From Microbacterium sp. Root61 (lineage in GTDB: Bacteria > Actinomycetota > Actinomycetes > Actinomycetales > Microbacteriaceae): 64,000 nt of DNA. Shown here in pieces: positions 17,051 through 25,121 of the stretch (its first letter is position 1; every line of letters starts with the position of its first letter). Below the pieces are notes generated by a model. The model was given only the letters and a program-made list of their open reading frames with translations, made no database searches and had not been told where the DNA came from. The stretch is taken from positions 397,010 to 461,009 of the forward strand of contig NZ_LMGU01000002.1 of NCBI RefSeq assembly GCF_001427525.1, read 5' to 3'. Both the position numbers and the translations under genes were made by a program.

Positions 17051-17178
17051 GACTCGATGCTGCCGTCCGCTGCGGGAAGGGAGTGTCGATCGGCGGAGTC
17101 TGTGGACCGACCGGGCTCGAGCTCCGGTTGTGGAGGGTCCCCGAACGGCCTCGACGCGTCACTCGTGGTTGGCGAGAT

Positions 17179-17241
17179 CAGGGAATCTGACGAGGACAGG
17201 ACGATTCCGCGGAGATCGTCCTGCATGGGCCAGATCCCCTG
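17179..17241. repeat. 63-bp palindromic repeat, copy B (5' side of the DUF559-like gene)
   Basis: Direct-repeat partner of the element at 16051-16113 (49 of 63 bases identical, no gaps). The inner stem CAGGACGAT/ATCGTCCTG is perfect here, as is the outer CAGGG/CCCTG. It lies upstream of the DUF559-like gene and downstream of the S9 oligopeptidase gene. Confidence 0.8.
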
Positions 17242-17274
17242 TTGCGGATGAGGGGGATGCTCCGACCCCCGGGG

Positions 17275-19416
17275 CTACTCGCCCAGGCCCAGTGCGTCCA
17301 GGAGCCAGGCGAGCTCGAACGCCCGCTCCTTCCAGGCGTTGTAGCGCCCGCTGACGCCGCCGTGGCCGGCGACCATCTCGCACTTGAGCAGCGCGTCGGC
17401 GCCGACTTCGCGCAGGCGGGCGACCCACTTGGCCGGCTCGACGTACAGCACGCGCGTGTCGTTCAACGAGGTGACGGCGAGGATCGGCGGGTACGCGGCA
17501 TCCGTCCGCACGTTCTCGTACGGCGTGTACGACTTCATGTACGCGTACACCTCGGGATCGTGCAGCGGGTCGCCCCACTCGTCCCACTCGATGACGGTGA
17601 GCGGCAGATCCTCGTCGAGGATCGAGGTCAGCGCGTCCACGAACGGCACCTCGGCCAGGATGCCGGAGAACAGCTCCGGCGCGAGGTTGGCGACCGCTCC
17701 CATGAGCAGGCCGCCGGCGCTGCCGCCCTCGGCCACGAGCCGGTCGGGCGAGGTGTAGCCGCTGTCGATGAGGTGCCGCGCGCTGTCGACGAAGTCGGTG
17801 AAGCTGTTGCGCTTGTTCAGGACCTTGCCGTCCTCGTACCACTGGCGCCCCATCTCGCCACCGCCGCGCACGTGCGCGACGGCGAAGACGACGCCGCGGT
17901 CGAGCTCGGACAGGCGAGCGATCGAGAAGCGCGGCTCGATGGAGTGCTCGTACGACCCGTAGCCGTACAGGTGCACGGGGCGTGGCTCGGAGCCGGCCTC
18001 GCCGAATGAGCGCTTCCACGCCAGCGAGATGGGCAGTTGCGTGCCGTCCTGCGCGGTCGCCCAGACCCGCGCCTGCGCGTAGTCGGCCGGGTCGTAGTCA
18101 CCGAGCACGGGCTGGCGCTTGCGCAGCAGCAGTTCGCCGGTGGACAGCTCGTAGTCGTACACGGTGTTCGGGGTGACGAACGAGTCGTAGCCGAGCCGCA
18201 GCAGCGGGGGAGCCCACTCGCGGTTGCCGCCGAAGCCGGCGGTGTACAGCGGCTCGTCGAAGGTCAGCTCGGACACCGCGGAGGTCGCGTAGTCCAGCAG
18301 CCCGACGCGGGCGAGCCCGCCGCGGCGGTACTCCACGGTCGCGAAGTCGCGGTAGCAGTCCAGGTCGAGCAGGCGGGTGCCGACGGCGTGGGGGAGGACG
18401 ACGGTCCGTGCACCCTGCGGGTCGGATGCCGAGACCCGGACGAGCTCGAAGTCCAGGGCGTCATCGTTGTGCAGGATGAACAGCACGTCCTCGCCGTCGA
18501 TGACGGCGTGGTCGATCGAGTACTCCACGCCCTCATTGCGCGGCCACACGACCTGGGGTGCGGCGGACAGGTCGGATGCGGGGACGAGCCACTCCTCGGA
18601 CGTCACGGACGAGCCCATGCCGATCACGAGGTACTTGTCGCTGCGCGTGAACCCGGCACCGAGCCAGAAGCGCTCGTCGGGTTCGTGGAAGAGCTTCACA
18701 TCGGCTGCGGCATCCGTTCCGACCGCGTGGTGCCACACGGTGTCCGGGCGCCACTTGTCATCGACGGTGGAGTAGATGATCGACGCGCCGTCGGGGGAGA
18801 ACTGGGCGCCGGCGAAAGCGTCGGTGATGACGTCCGCGAGGTCTTCGCCGGTCGCGAGGTCGCGCACCCGAACGGTGTAGCGCTCGTCGCCCGTGGTGTC
18901 GACGCCGAACAGCATGCGTCGTCCGTCATCGGTGACGTCGAACGCGCCGAGCGAGAAGAAGTCGAAGCCGTCGGCCTCGATGTTGCCGTCGAACAGCACC
19001 TGCTCGCCGGGGACGGGGACGCCCGGCTCGAGCACGGGCGGGGTCCAGTCGGCGGGGTCGGTGAGGGGCGCACGGCACTGGATGCCGTATTGCTGGCCCT
19101 CTTCGGTGCGGCCGTAGTACCACCAGTCGCCGCGGCGCGACGGCACCGACAGGTCGGTCTCCAGGGTGCGGTTCTTGATCTCCTGGAAGATGGTCTCGCG
19201 CAGCCCGGACAGGTGCGCGGTGCGGGCCTCGGTGTAGGCGTTCTCGGCTTCGAGATGCGCGAGCACCGCGGCATCCTCCTTCTCCCGCATCCACTCGTAC
19301 GGATCGTCGAAAGTGTCGCCGTGATGGGTGCGGGGAGTCGACGTGCGCGGCGCGACCGGAGGGGTCGTGACGGTGTCGGCGATGGTTGCGGTGGACGGTG
19401 TCTCGTCGATGCTCAC
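17275..19416 (-). CDS. ptrB: S9-family serine oligopeptidase (oligopeptidase B-like)
   Basis: A 713-residue prolyl-oligopeptidase-family enzyme: an N-terminal seven-bladed propeller (about residues 75-430) that restricts access to peptides, followed by an alpha/beta-hydrolase domain. The catalytic serine is in VAEGGSAGGLLMG, the aspartate in SLNDTRVLYVEPAKW and the histidine in AGHGGVSGRY. The HHGDTFDDPYEWMRE opening is typical of oligopeptidase B, which cuts after Lys/Arg. There is no signal peptide, so it is cytoplasmic. The GTG start is supported by TACCGT ending 6 nt upstream, implying a leaderless mRNA. Confidence 0.9.
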   Translation of the reverse strand: MSIDETPSTATIADTVTTPPVAPRTSTPRTHHGDTFDDPYEWMREKEDAAVLAHLEAENAYTEARTAHLSGLRETIFQEIKNRTLETDLSVPSRRGDWWYYGRTEEGQQYGIQCRAPLTDPADWTPPVLEPGVPVPGEQVLFDGNIEADGFDFFSLGAFDVTDDGRRMLFGVDTTGDERYTVRVRDLATGEDLADVITDAFAGAQFSPDGASIIYSTVDDKWRPDTVWHHAVGTDAAADVKLFHEPDERFWLGAGFTRSDKYLVIGMGSSVTSEEWLVPASDLSAAPQVVWPRNEGVEYSIDHAVIDGEDVLFILHNDDALDFELVRVSASDPQGARTVVLPHAVGTRLLDLDCYRDFATVEYRRGGLARVGLLDYATSAVSELTFDEPLYTAGFGGNREWAPPLLRLGYDSFVTPNTVYDYELSTGELLLRKRQPVLGDYDPADYAQARVWATAQDGTQLPISLAWKRSFGEAGSEPRPVHLYGYGSYEHSIEPRFSIARLSELDRGVVFAVAHVRGGGEMGRQWYEDGKVLNKRNSFTDFVDSARHLIDSGYTSPDRLVAEGGSAGGLLMGAVANLAPELFSGILAEVPFVDALTSILDEDLPLTVIEWDEWGDPLHDPEVYAYMKSYTPYENVRTDAAYPPILAVTSLNDTRVLYVEPAKWVARLREVGADALLKCEMVAGHGGVSGRYNAWKERAFELAWLLDALGLGE

Positions 19417-19522
19417 GGCTCAACGGTAGTCGAGCGGCACCCCCTCGCGGTCGGTACGGGGCGACCGTCGAGCAAGGAGTGCAACCGGAAGGCCCGGCGA
19501 TGTGTAAGGATTTCATTTGGCC

Positions 19523-19551
19523 GGTTACCAAACCGTGAATCCAAGGTGAAC
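19523..19551. promoter_or_regulatory. PHO-box-like triple repeat upstream of pit
   Basis: On the minus strand three 7-mers occur exactly 11 bp apart: GTTCACC, ATTCACG and GGTAACC, beginning on the plus strand at 19545, 19534 and 19523. This is the arrangement of PHO boxes bound by actinobacterial PhoP and RegX3 (11-bp units based on GTTCACC). It lies 66 bp before the pit start codon. Confidence 0.6.
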
Positions 19552-19616
19552 TGTTCGTTCGTCATGCCGAAGTCTCGGCACCACATCTCCCTCTCTCCTC
19601 ACATGGAAAGCGAACA

Positions 19617-20918
19617 GTGGACACCACAGTTCTGATCATCTTTCTGATCATCGCCCTGGCGCTCTTCTTCGACTTCACCAACGGCTTCCACGACACCGCC
19701 AACGCGATGGCCACCCCCATCGCCACCGGTGCGCTGAAGCCGAAAGTCGCAGTGCTCCTGGCCGCCGTGCTCAACCTCGTCGGTGCGTTCCTCTCGACCG
19801 AGGTGTCGCAGACGATCTCGCACGGCATCATCGAGGAAGACCAGATATCGGCGACGATCTTCCCGCAGCTGATCTTCGCCGGACTCATCGGCGCGATCAC
19901 CTGGAACATGCTGACGTGGTTGCTCGGTCTGCCCTCGAGCTCGTCGCACGCCCTCTTCGGTGGTCTGATCGGCGCGACCATCGTCGGTGTCGGACTGGCG
20001 GCGATCGACTTCGGCGTCGTGATGAGCAAGGTCATCCTGCCCGCCCTGATCGCGCCGCTGACCGCCGGACTCATCGCGTTCGCCGTGACGCGACTGGCCT
20101 ACGCCATCACGCGTCGTTACGACACCAAGCCGGACGGTCGTGACGGCTTCCGCGTCGGGCAGATCTTCACGTCCTCGCTGGTGGCCCTGGCGCACGGCAC
20201 GAACGACGCGCAGAAGACGATGGGTGTCATCACCCTCGCCCTGATCACCGTCGGCCTGCAGAGCCCCGAGCACGCCGAGCCGCAGACGTGGGTCATCTTC
20301 GCGTGCGCGTTCACGATCGCGCTCGGCACGTACATGGGCGGATGGCGCATCATCCGCACGCTCGGCAAGGGACTGACCGACGTCAAGCCCGCCCAGGGCT
20401 TCTCGGCGGAGACCTCCACCGCCGCGACGATCCTCGCCTCCAGCGCGCTCGGCTTCGCCCTCTCGACCACGCAGGTCGCTTCGGGCTCGGTGATCGGCTC
20501 GGGCCTGGGACGCCGTGGATCGACCGTGCGCTGGCGCACCGTCGGACGGATCGGCGTCGGCTGGCTGCTCACCCTCCCGGCCGCGGGCGCGGTCGGCGGC
20601 GTCGCCGCACTGTTCGTGGTCTGGTGGGGCACGTGGGGCGTGCTGGTGGACACCGTCCTCGCCGTCTTCGTCGTCCTGTTCATCTTCTGGCGCTCCCGCG
20701 CCAACCGCGTCGACGCGAGCAACGCGATGAGCGATGTCGCCGAATCGGGACGCGCGGTCAAGGTCAAGCGCAACCCGCCGCCCACCCGCCGCCAGGCCGC
20801 CATCCACCGTGAGGAGGCGCGTCAGCGCGCCGAGGCCGAAGCGCGTGCACGTGCCGAGCGCAAGGCGCAGCAGAAGGCCGACGCCAAACGCGCGCGCGAC
20901 GGGAAGGGGGCGAAATGA
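19617..20918 (+). CDS. pit: PiT-family inorganic phosphate transporter
   Basis: A 433-residue membrane protein with about ten hydrophobic segments and the two duplicated PiT signatures, FDFTNGFHDTANAMATPIATG near the N-terminus and ALAHGTNDAQKTMGVI near residue 195. These proteins carry metal-phosphate with protons. The C-terminal 60 residues are highly basic and alanine-rich and probably cytoplasmic. The GTG start has GGAAAG upstream. A small membrane-protein gene overlaps its end by four bases. The PHO-box-like array upstream suggests control by phosphate supply; PiT genes usually encode the low-affinity system, so repression under starvation is as possible as induction. Confidence 0.94.
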   Translation: MDTTVLIIFLIIALALFFDFTNGFHDTANAMATPIATGALKPKVAVLLAAVLNLVGAFLSTEVSQTISHGIIEEDQISATIFPQLIFAGLIGAITWNMLTWLLGLPSSSSHALFGGLIGATIVGVGLAAIDFGVVMSKVILPALIAPLTAGLIAFAVTRLAYAITRRYDTKPDGRDGFRVGQIFTSSLVALAHGTNDAQKTMGVITLALITVGLQSPEHAEPQTWVIFACAFTIALGTYMGGWRIIRTLGKGLTDVKPAQGFSAETSTAATILASSALGFALSTTQVASGSVIGSGLGRRGSTVRWRTVGRIGVGWLLTLPAAGAVGGVAALFVVWWGTWGVLVDTVLAVFVVLFIFWRSRANRVDASNAMSDVAESGRAVKVKRNPPPTRRQAAIHREEARQRAEAEARARAERKAQQKADAKRARDGKGAK

Positions 20919-21247
20919 GCATCGTCATCGACTGGTGGGCCTTCGTGCAGGTCTTCGTCACGGCCATGGTCGGCTCCGTGCTCGTGGTGGGTTTCTACGC
21001 GACCGGCCTCCGGCTCCTGGTGCGCAGCGGCCGAGCGCCCGTCGTCGCCCCCGCCGAGTTCACGGATGCGATCACGGTCATCTCCGAGAAGGAGGCCCGG
21101 CGGGCGAGCAAGCTCGCCGCCAAGGCGGCGCGCAAGAGCCCGCTGACCGAGGGGCAGAAGCGCTTCGCGCTCGTCGGCGCCTACGCGTGCTTCAGCATGT
21201 GCGGGCTCGCGGTGCTGATCGGCCTGCTGATCATCGTCCTCGGTTGA
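20915..21247 (+). CDS. Small membrane protein coupled to pit
   Basis: A 110-residue protein with two membrane helices (about residues 7-33 and 86-108) flanking a charged cytoplasmic segment rich in lysine and alanine (SEKEARRASKLAAKAARKS). The ATGA overlap with pit indicates translational coupling. Because the partner is a transporter, a regulatory or stabilising subunit is plausible but not shown by any motif. Confidence 0.8.
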   Translation: MSIVIDWWAFVQVFVTAMVGSVLVVGFYATGLRLLVRSGRAPVVAPAEFTDAITVISEKEARRASKLAAKAARKSPLTEGQKRFALVGAYACFSMCGLAVLIGLLIIVLG

Positions 21248-21274
21248 GGTCCGTCGCGTCCTAAGCTGGGCGAC

Positions 21275-22183
21275 ATGTCTGAGGCAACCCCCCAGTTCGG
21301 GCAGTACCCGCCGGCGCGACGTACGCTCATCCACCTGAGCGACACCCACCTGCTGGCCGCGAATCGGCCACTGGGCGGACGCTTCGACACCGAGCTGAAC
21401 CTGGACCGCACGCTCGAGGCCGTCGAACGCCTCGGCATCCGCCCGGACGCGATCGTGTTCACCGGGGATCTCACCGATCTCGGCGAGCCGGAGGCGTACC
21501 GCGCGCTGCGTCACGCGGTCGAGCCGGTCGCGAAGCGGCTCGACGCCCCCGTGATCTGGGTGGCCGGCAATCACGACGAACGTCCCGCGCTGCGCCGCGA
21601 TCTGCTCGATCTCGAACCCACCGAGGAGCCCGTCACCGGGGTGTGGGACCTCGGCGGGCTGCGGCTCATCGCGCTGGATTCCTCGGTGCCGGGGTGGCAC
21701 CACGGCGACCTCGACGACGGCCAGCTCGAGTGGCTCGATCGGCAGCTGCAGGAGCCGGCACCGCTCGGGACGATCCTCGCGCTGCACCACCCGCCGCTGC
21801 CCAGCCACATCCCGCTGTTCGACATCCTCGAGCTGCGCGAGCAGAGCCGTCTGGCCGAGGTCATCGCGGGCACCGACGTGCGCGGAATCCTCGCGGGGCA
21901 CCTGCACTACTCCACGAGCGGCATGTTCGCGGGTGTTCCCGTGACGGTGGCCGCAGCGACCTGTTACACGATGAACCTGCAGCGTCCTGCGTCGGAGGTG
22001 AACGGGATGGATGCCGGGCAGTCCTTCCATCTCGTGCACGTGTACGACGACACGATCACGCACTCGGTCGTCCCGCTCGAAGGCGCCGAGACCGGCGAGT
22101 TCTTCTCCGCCGAGTGGGTGGAGCGGATGGCGGCGATGACGCCGCAGGAGCGGCTCGACGAGTTCTCCCGCAAGCGTCCCTGA
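21275..22183 (+). CDS. CpdA/GpdQ-like class III metallophosphodiesterase
   Basis: A 302-residue calcineurin-like phosphoesterase. The dinuclear metal site is complete: HLSDTHLL (D-x-H) near residue 22, FTGDLTDLGE (GD) near 62, VAGNHDER (GNHD) near 95, the histidine in ALHHPPLP near 170, and the GHLHYSTSGMF (GHxH) block near 206. Family members cleave cAMP or glycerophosphodiesters; the substrate is undecided. A -10-like TAAGCT ends 7 nt before the ATG and no ribosome site is evident, so it is probably leaderless and not part of the pit operon. Confidence 0.88.
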   Translation: MSEATPQFGQYPPARRTLIHLSDTHLLAANRPLGGRFDTELNLDRTLEAVERLGIRPDAIVFTGDLTDLGEPEAYRALRHAVEPVAKRLDAPVIWVAGNHDERPALRRDLLDLEPTEEPVTGVWDLGGLRLIALDSSVPGWHHGDLDDGQLEWLDRQLQEPAPLGTILALHHPPLPSHIPLFDILELREQSRLAEVIAGTDVRGILAGHLHYSTSGMFAGVPVTVAAATCYTMNLQRPASEVNGMDAGQSFHLVHVYDDTITHSVVPLEGAETGEFFSAEWVERMAAMTPQERLDEFSRKRP

Positions 22184-22316
22184 GCCCACAGCTCGGCTGG
22201 ACAGGGTGGAGGATCGAGCCCGACGTGTTGGACGTCGTGTACATCGTGACGGAGGGTCCCGCGGCGTAGGCTCGGAGCATCCCCGACACAATGCCGTGAC
22301 CCAAAAGGATGACTAC

Positions 22317-23783
22317 GTGGCTCTGGATGCGCTGACTCGCACTGAAACCGACTCCCTCGGATCCCTCGAGATCCCCGCCGACGCGTATTGGGGGATCCAC
22401 ACCGCTCGGGCGTTGGAGAACTTCCCGATCGCGAAGCGCCCGATCTCGGTGTATCCGGATCTGGTGATCGCCCTGGCGATGGTCAAGCAGGCCTCGGCCC
22501 GCGCCAACGTCGAGATCGGTGTGCTGGATGTCGCGAAGGCCGATCTCATCGATCGCGCCTGCCAGCTCGTCATCGACGGCGAGTACCACGACCAGTTCGT
22601 CGTCGGTGTGATCCAGGGCGGCGCGGGCACTTCGACGAACATGAACGCGAACGAGGTCATCACCAACATCGCGCTGGAGCTGGCCGGCCGGGAGAAGGGC
22701 GACTACGCGTTCCTCTCGCCGATCGACCACACCAACCGCAGCCAGTCCACCAACGACGTCTACCCGACGGCGGTCAAGGTGGGGCTTTCGCTGACCCTGA
22801 AGAGCCTGCTCGAAGAGCTCGCCCTGCTGCGCCAGGCGTTCCTGGACAAGGCCGTCGAGTTCCACGATGTGCTCAAGGTCGGTCGCACCCAGTTGCAGGA
22901 TGCCGTGCCGATGACCCTCGGGCAGGAGTTCCACGGGTTCGCCACCACCCTCGGCGAGGACTACAGCCGCCTCACCGAGAACGCATACCTGATGTACGAG
23001 ATCAACATGGGCGCCACCGCGATCGGTACCGGGATCACGGCGCACCAAGGGTACGCGAAGGCCGTGCTGCGACACCTGCGCGGAATCACGGGCCTGGACC
23101 TGGAGACGGCCGTCGACCTGGTGGAGTCCACCAGCGACACGGGGGCGTTCATGTCGTTCTCCGCGTCGCTCAAGCGCAACGCGATCAAGCTGTCCAAGAT
23201 CTGCAACGACCTCCGTCTGCTCTCCAGCGGTCCCCAGGCCGGTTTCGGCGAGATCAACCTGCCCGCGATGCAGGCCGGCTCCAGCATCATGCCCGGCAAG
23301 GTGAACCCGGTCATCCCCGAGGTCGTCAACCAGGTCGCGTTCTCCGTGGTCGGGGCCGACATGACCGTGACCATGGCGGTGGAAGGCGGGCAGCTGCAGC
23401 TGAACGCGTTCGAGCCCGTGATCGCGCACTCGATCTTCCAGTCCATCACCTGGATGCGCCAGGCGATGTGGACCCTCCGCGTGAACTGCGTGGTCGGCAT
23501 CACCGCGAACCGCGAGCGGCTCGGGGCGATGGTCGGCTCGTCCGTCGGCGTCGTGACCGCGCTCACCCCGTTCATCGGTTACGCGGCGTCGGCGGCTCTG
23601 GCCAAGACCGCGCTGCTGACCGGGCACAACGTGGCGGACCTGGTCGTGGAGGCCGGGCTGATGTCGCGCGAAGAGGTCACCAAGCAGCTCTCGCCGGCCC
23701 GTCTGTCGGGTCTGGAGACGATCACCGCGGCGATCCCGATCCTGCAGCCGGCGGAGAACATCGTGCCCGGAACGGGGAGCTGA
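22317..23783 (+). CDS. aspA: Aspartate ammonia-lyase (aspartase)
   Basis: A 488-residue member of the fumarase/aspartase superfamily that converts aspartate to fumarate and ammonia. The signature GSSIMPGKVNP with the catalytic flexible loop serine is at about residues 322-332; other conserved blocks are QGGAGTSTNMNANEV near residue 102 and DHTNRSQSTNDVYPTA near 140. The N-terminal GSLEIPADAYWGIHTARALENFPI is characteristic of aspartases rather than fumarases. GTG 22317 is chosen because AAGGAT lies seven bases upstream; an in-frame GTG at 22296 lacks this. Confidence 0.92.
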   Translation: MALDALTRTETDSLGSLEIPADAYWGIHTARALENFPIAKRPISVYPDLVIALAMVKQASARANVEIGVLDVAKADLIDRACQLVIDGEYHDQFVVGVIQGGAGTSTNMNANEVITNIALELAGREKGDYAFLSPIDHTNRSQSTNDVYPTAVKVGLSLTLKSLLEELALLRQAFLDKAVEFHDVLKVGRTQLQDAVPMTLGQEFHGFATTLGEDYSRLTENAYLMYEINMGATAIGTGITAHQGYAKAVLRHLRGITGLDLETAVDLVESTSDTGAFMSFSASLKRNAIKLSKICNDLRLLSSGPQAGFGEINLPAMQAGSSIMPGKVNPVIPEVVNQVAFSVVGADMTVTMAVEGGQLQLNAFEPVIAHSIFQSITWMRQAMWTLRVNCVVGITANRERLGAMVGSSVGVVTALTPFIGYAASAALAKTALLTGHNVADLVVEAGLMSREEVTKQLSPARLSGLETITAAIPILQPAENIVPGTGS

Positions 23784-23900
23784 CGCCAACGCGGCAGCTC
23801 GCTCGATGCGATCGCGTCCGGCGCGGACGCTGGCCGTGCGGCCGTGGGACCGATACGTTCGGATGCGCACGAAACTCGTGCCGCATCCTAAGGAGCCCCG

Positions 23901-24368
23901 ATGACGAACCCGCCTGGCCCCGAGAACACCGAGCCGCCGGCCTACACGCCGCCGCCGGCCTATCCCGCGGCCCCGCCCGTCGACCCGCAGCAGGCCGCAC
24001 CCGCGTACAACGCGGCACCGCCGGTGTACAACGCCGCACCGCCGGCTCCTGCCGGCGGCGCGCCCGCCACCATCCCCGGCAAGACGCTGGGCATCGTCGC
24101 GCTGATCGTCGCGATCTTCGCGAACGTGATCGGCCTGATCCTCGGCATCGTCGCGCTCGTGCAGAGCAAGAAGGCGGGCTACAAGAACGGCCCCGCCGTC
24201 GCCGCGATCATCGTCGGTTCGATCCTGTTCGTGATCGGCATCATCGTCGCGATCGTCGTGCTGGCATTCGTGGTGCCGGCTGCGCTCGAGCTGGCGCGTC
24301 AGTGCCTCGAGCTCGGCCCCGGCACGCACGAGATCAACGGCGTGCTGGTGACCTGCACGTCCTCCTGA
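23901..24368 (+). CDS. Proline-rich DUF4190-type membrane protein
   Basis: A 155-residue protein. The first 65 residues form a cytoplasmic proline/tyrosine-rich tail with a repeated AYNAAPPVYNAAPP pattern. This is followed by two membrane helices (about 68-92 and 98-130) joined by QSKKAGYKNGPA, the DUF4190 arrangement, and a short extracytoplasmic end with two cysteines (RQCLELG and VTCTSS). Such proteins are frequent in actinobacteria and lack a defined function. The upstream sequence CTAAGGAGCCCC gives a ribosome site. A strong terminator follows. Confidence 0.82.
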   Translation: MTNPPGPENTEPPAYTPPPAYPAAPPVDPQQAAPAYNAAPPVYNAAPPAPAGGAPATIPGKTLGIVALIVAIFANVIGLILGIVALVQSKKAGYKNGPAVAAIIVGSILFVIGIIVAIVVLAFVVPAALELARQCLELGPGTHEINGVLVTCTSS

Positions 24369-24378
24369 GTCACACACC

Positions 24379-24418
24379 GACGGCGACGGCCCCGCACCCG
24401 CGGGACCGTCGCCGTCGT
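24379..24418. terminator. Terminator between the DUF4190 and PepSY genes
   Basis: CGACGGCGACGG and its complement form an 18-bp stem with a single mismatch and a tetraloop, located between convergent genes. Confidence 0.75.
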
Positions 24419-24447
24419 GCTGCCGCCCGGCACGGGGCGAGCGGGCT

Positions 24448-25050
24448 TCAATCCGCGTCTACGACCGCGAACTGCGCGTTCAGCTCGACGTCGATGTCTT
24501 CGCCGTTGCCGAGGTCGATCTCGACCTCGTAGAGGTGGTCATCGTCGTCGCTGTACTCGACGGAAACGACCGTCCCCGCGCCGACGTGGGCGAGGGCCGA
24601 CGCCGCAGCCGCATCGTATGCGGCCCCGTCCGTCACCACGTCGTCGTCCGGGCTGTCGCCGCGGTCGTCGTCGCCGTCATCCGAACCGGAATCGCCCGTC
24701 GACACCCGCACGACGTTCAGACCGCGATCGAGCCTGACCTCGACGAATCCGCCTGCATCGCGGTGGATGTCGATCTCGTAGACATGGGACAGGTCGTCGT
24801 CGATGTCGACGTCGGTCACGGTGCCCGGGCCGGCTTCGGCGAGCGCCGCGGCAATCGCCGCCTCGATGTCCGAGGCGGAGGCAGTCGGCGGTGCTGACGT
24901 CGCGCCGGCATCGGAGCCGGCGCCGGAGCCGTCGGGCGACGGCGATGAAGCCAGGGTCGGGGTGGCACTCGTGGCGACCGCGGCGGCGGTTCCGCCACCG
25001 ATCAGTACGACGGTCCCGGCGACGGCGGTGATCCAGATGAGCTTTCGCAT
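24448..25050 (-). CDS. Secreted protein with two PepSY-like repeats
   Basis: A 200-residue protein with an N-terminal signal peptide (hydrophobic residues about 5-28), a Ser/Thr/Pro linker, and two copies of a PepSY-like unit, each reading ALAEAGPGTVTDVDID...YEIDI...VEVRLD and ALAHVGAGTVVSVEYS...YEVEI...VELN. They are separated by an acidic spacer rich in DDD. PepSY modules are thought to inhibit peptidases or sense envelope conditions. It lies directly downstream of a histidine kinase and response regulator, and an 11-bp-spaced CTGAAGC repeat upstream is shared with the regulator gene, so it is a likely target and perhaps a sensor partner. Confidence 0.85.
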   Translation of the reverse strand: MRKLIWITAVAGTVVLIGGGTAAAVATSATPTLASSPSPDGSGAGSDAGATSAPPTASASDIEAAIAAALAEAGPGTVTDVDIDDDLSHVYEIDIHRDAGGFVEVRLDRGLNVVRVSTGDSGSDDGDDDRGDSPDDDVVTDGAAYDAAAASALAHVGAGTVVSVEYSDDDDHLYEVEIDLGNGEDIDVELNAQFAVVDAD

Positions 25051-25090
25051 GGTGTCCTCCTGGGTAGGACTCCACCCTCCCTCGCGGTGT

Positions 25091-25108
25091 CTGAAGCCAG
25101 CCTGAAGC
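25091..25108. promoter_or_regulatory. CTGAAGC-N4-CTGAAGC direct repeat upstream of the PepSY gene
   Basis: CTGAAGC occurs at 25091 and 25102, a spacing of 11 bp, the usual period for OmpR-family dimers. The same repeat lies upstream of the response-regulator gene at 27153. It sits about 40 bp before the PepSY start. Confidence 0.6.
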
Positions 25109-25121
25109 CGGATGGATTCGC

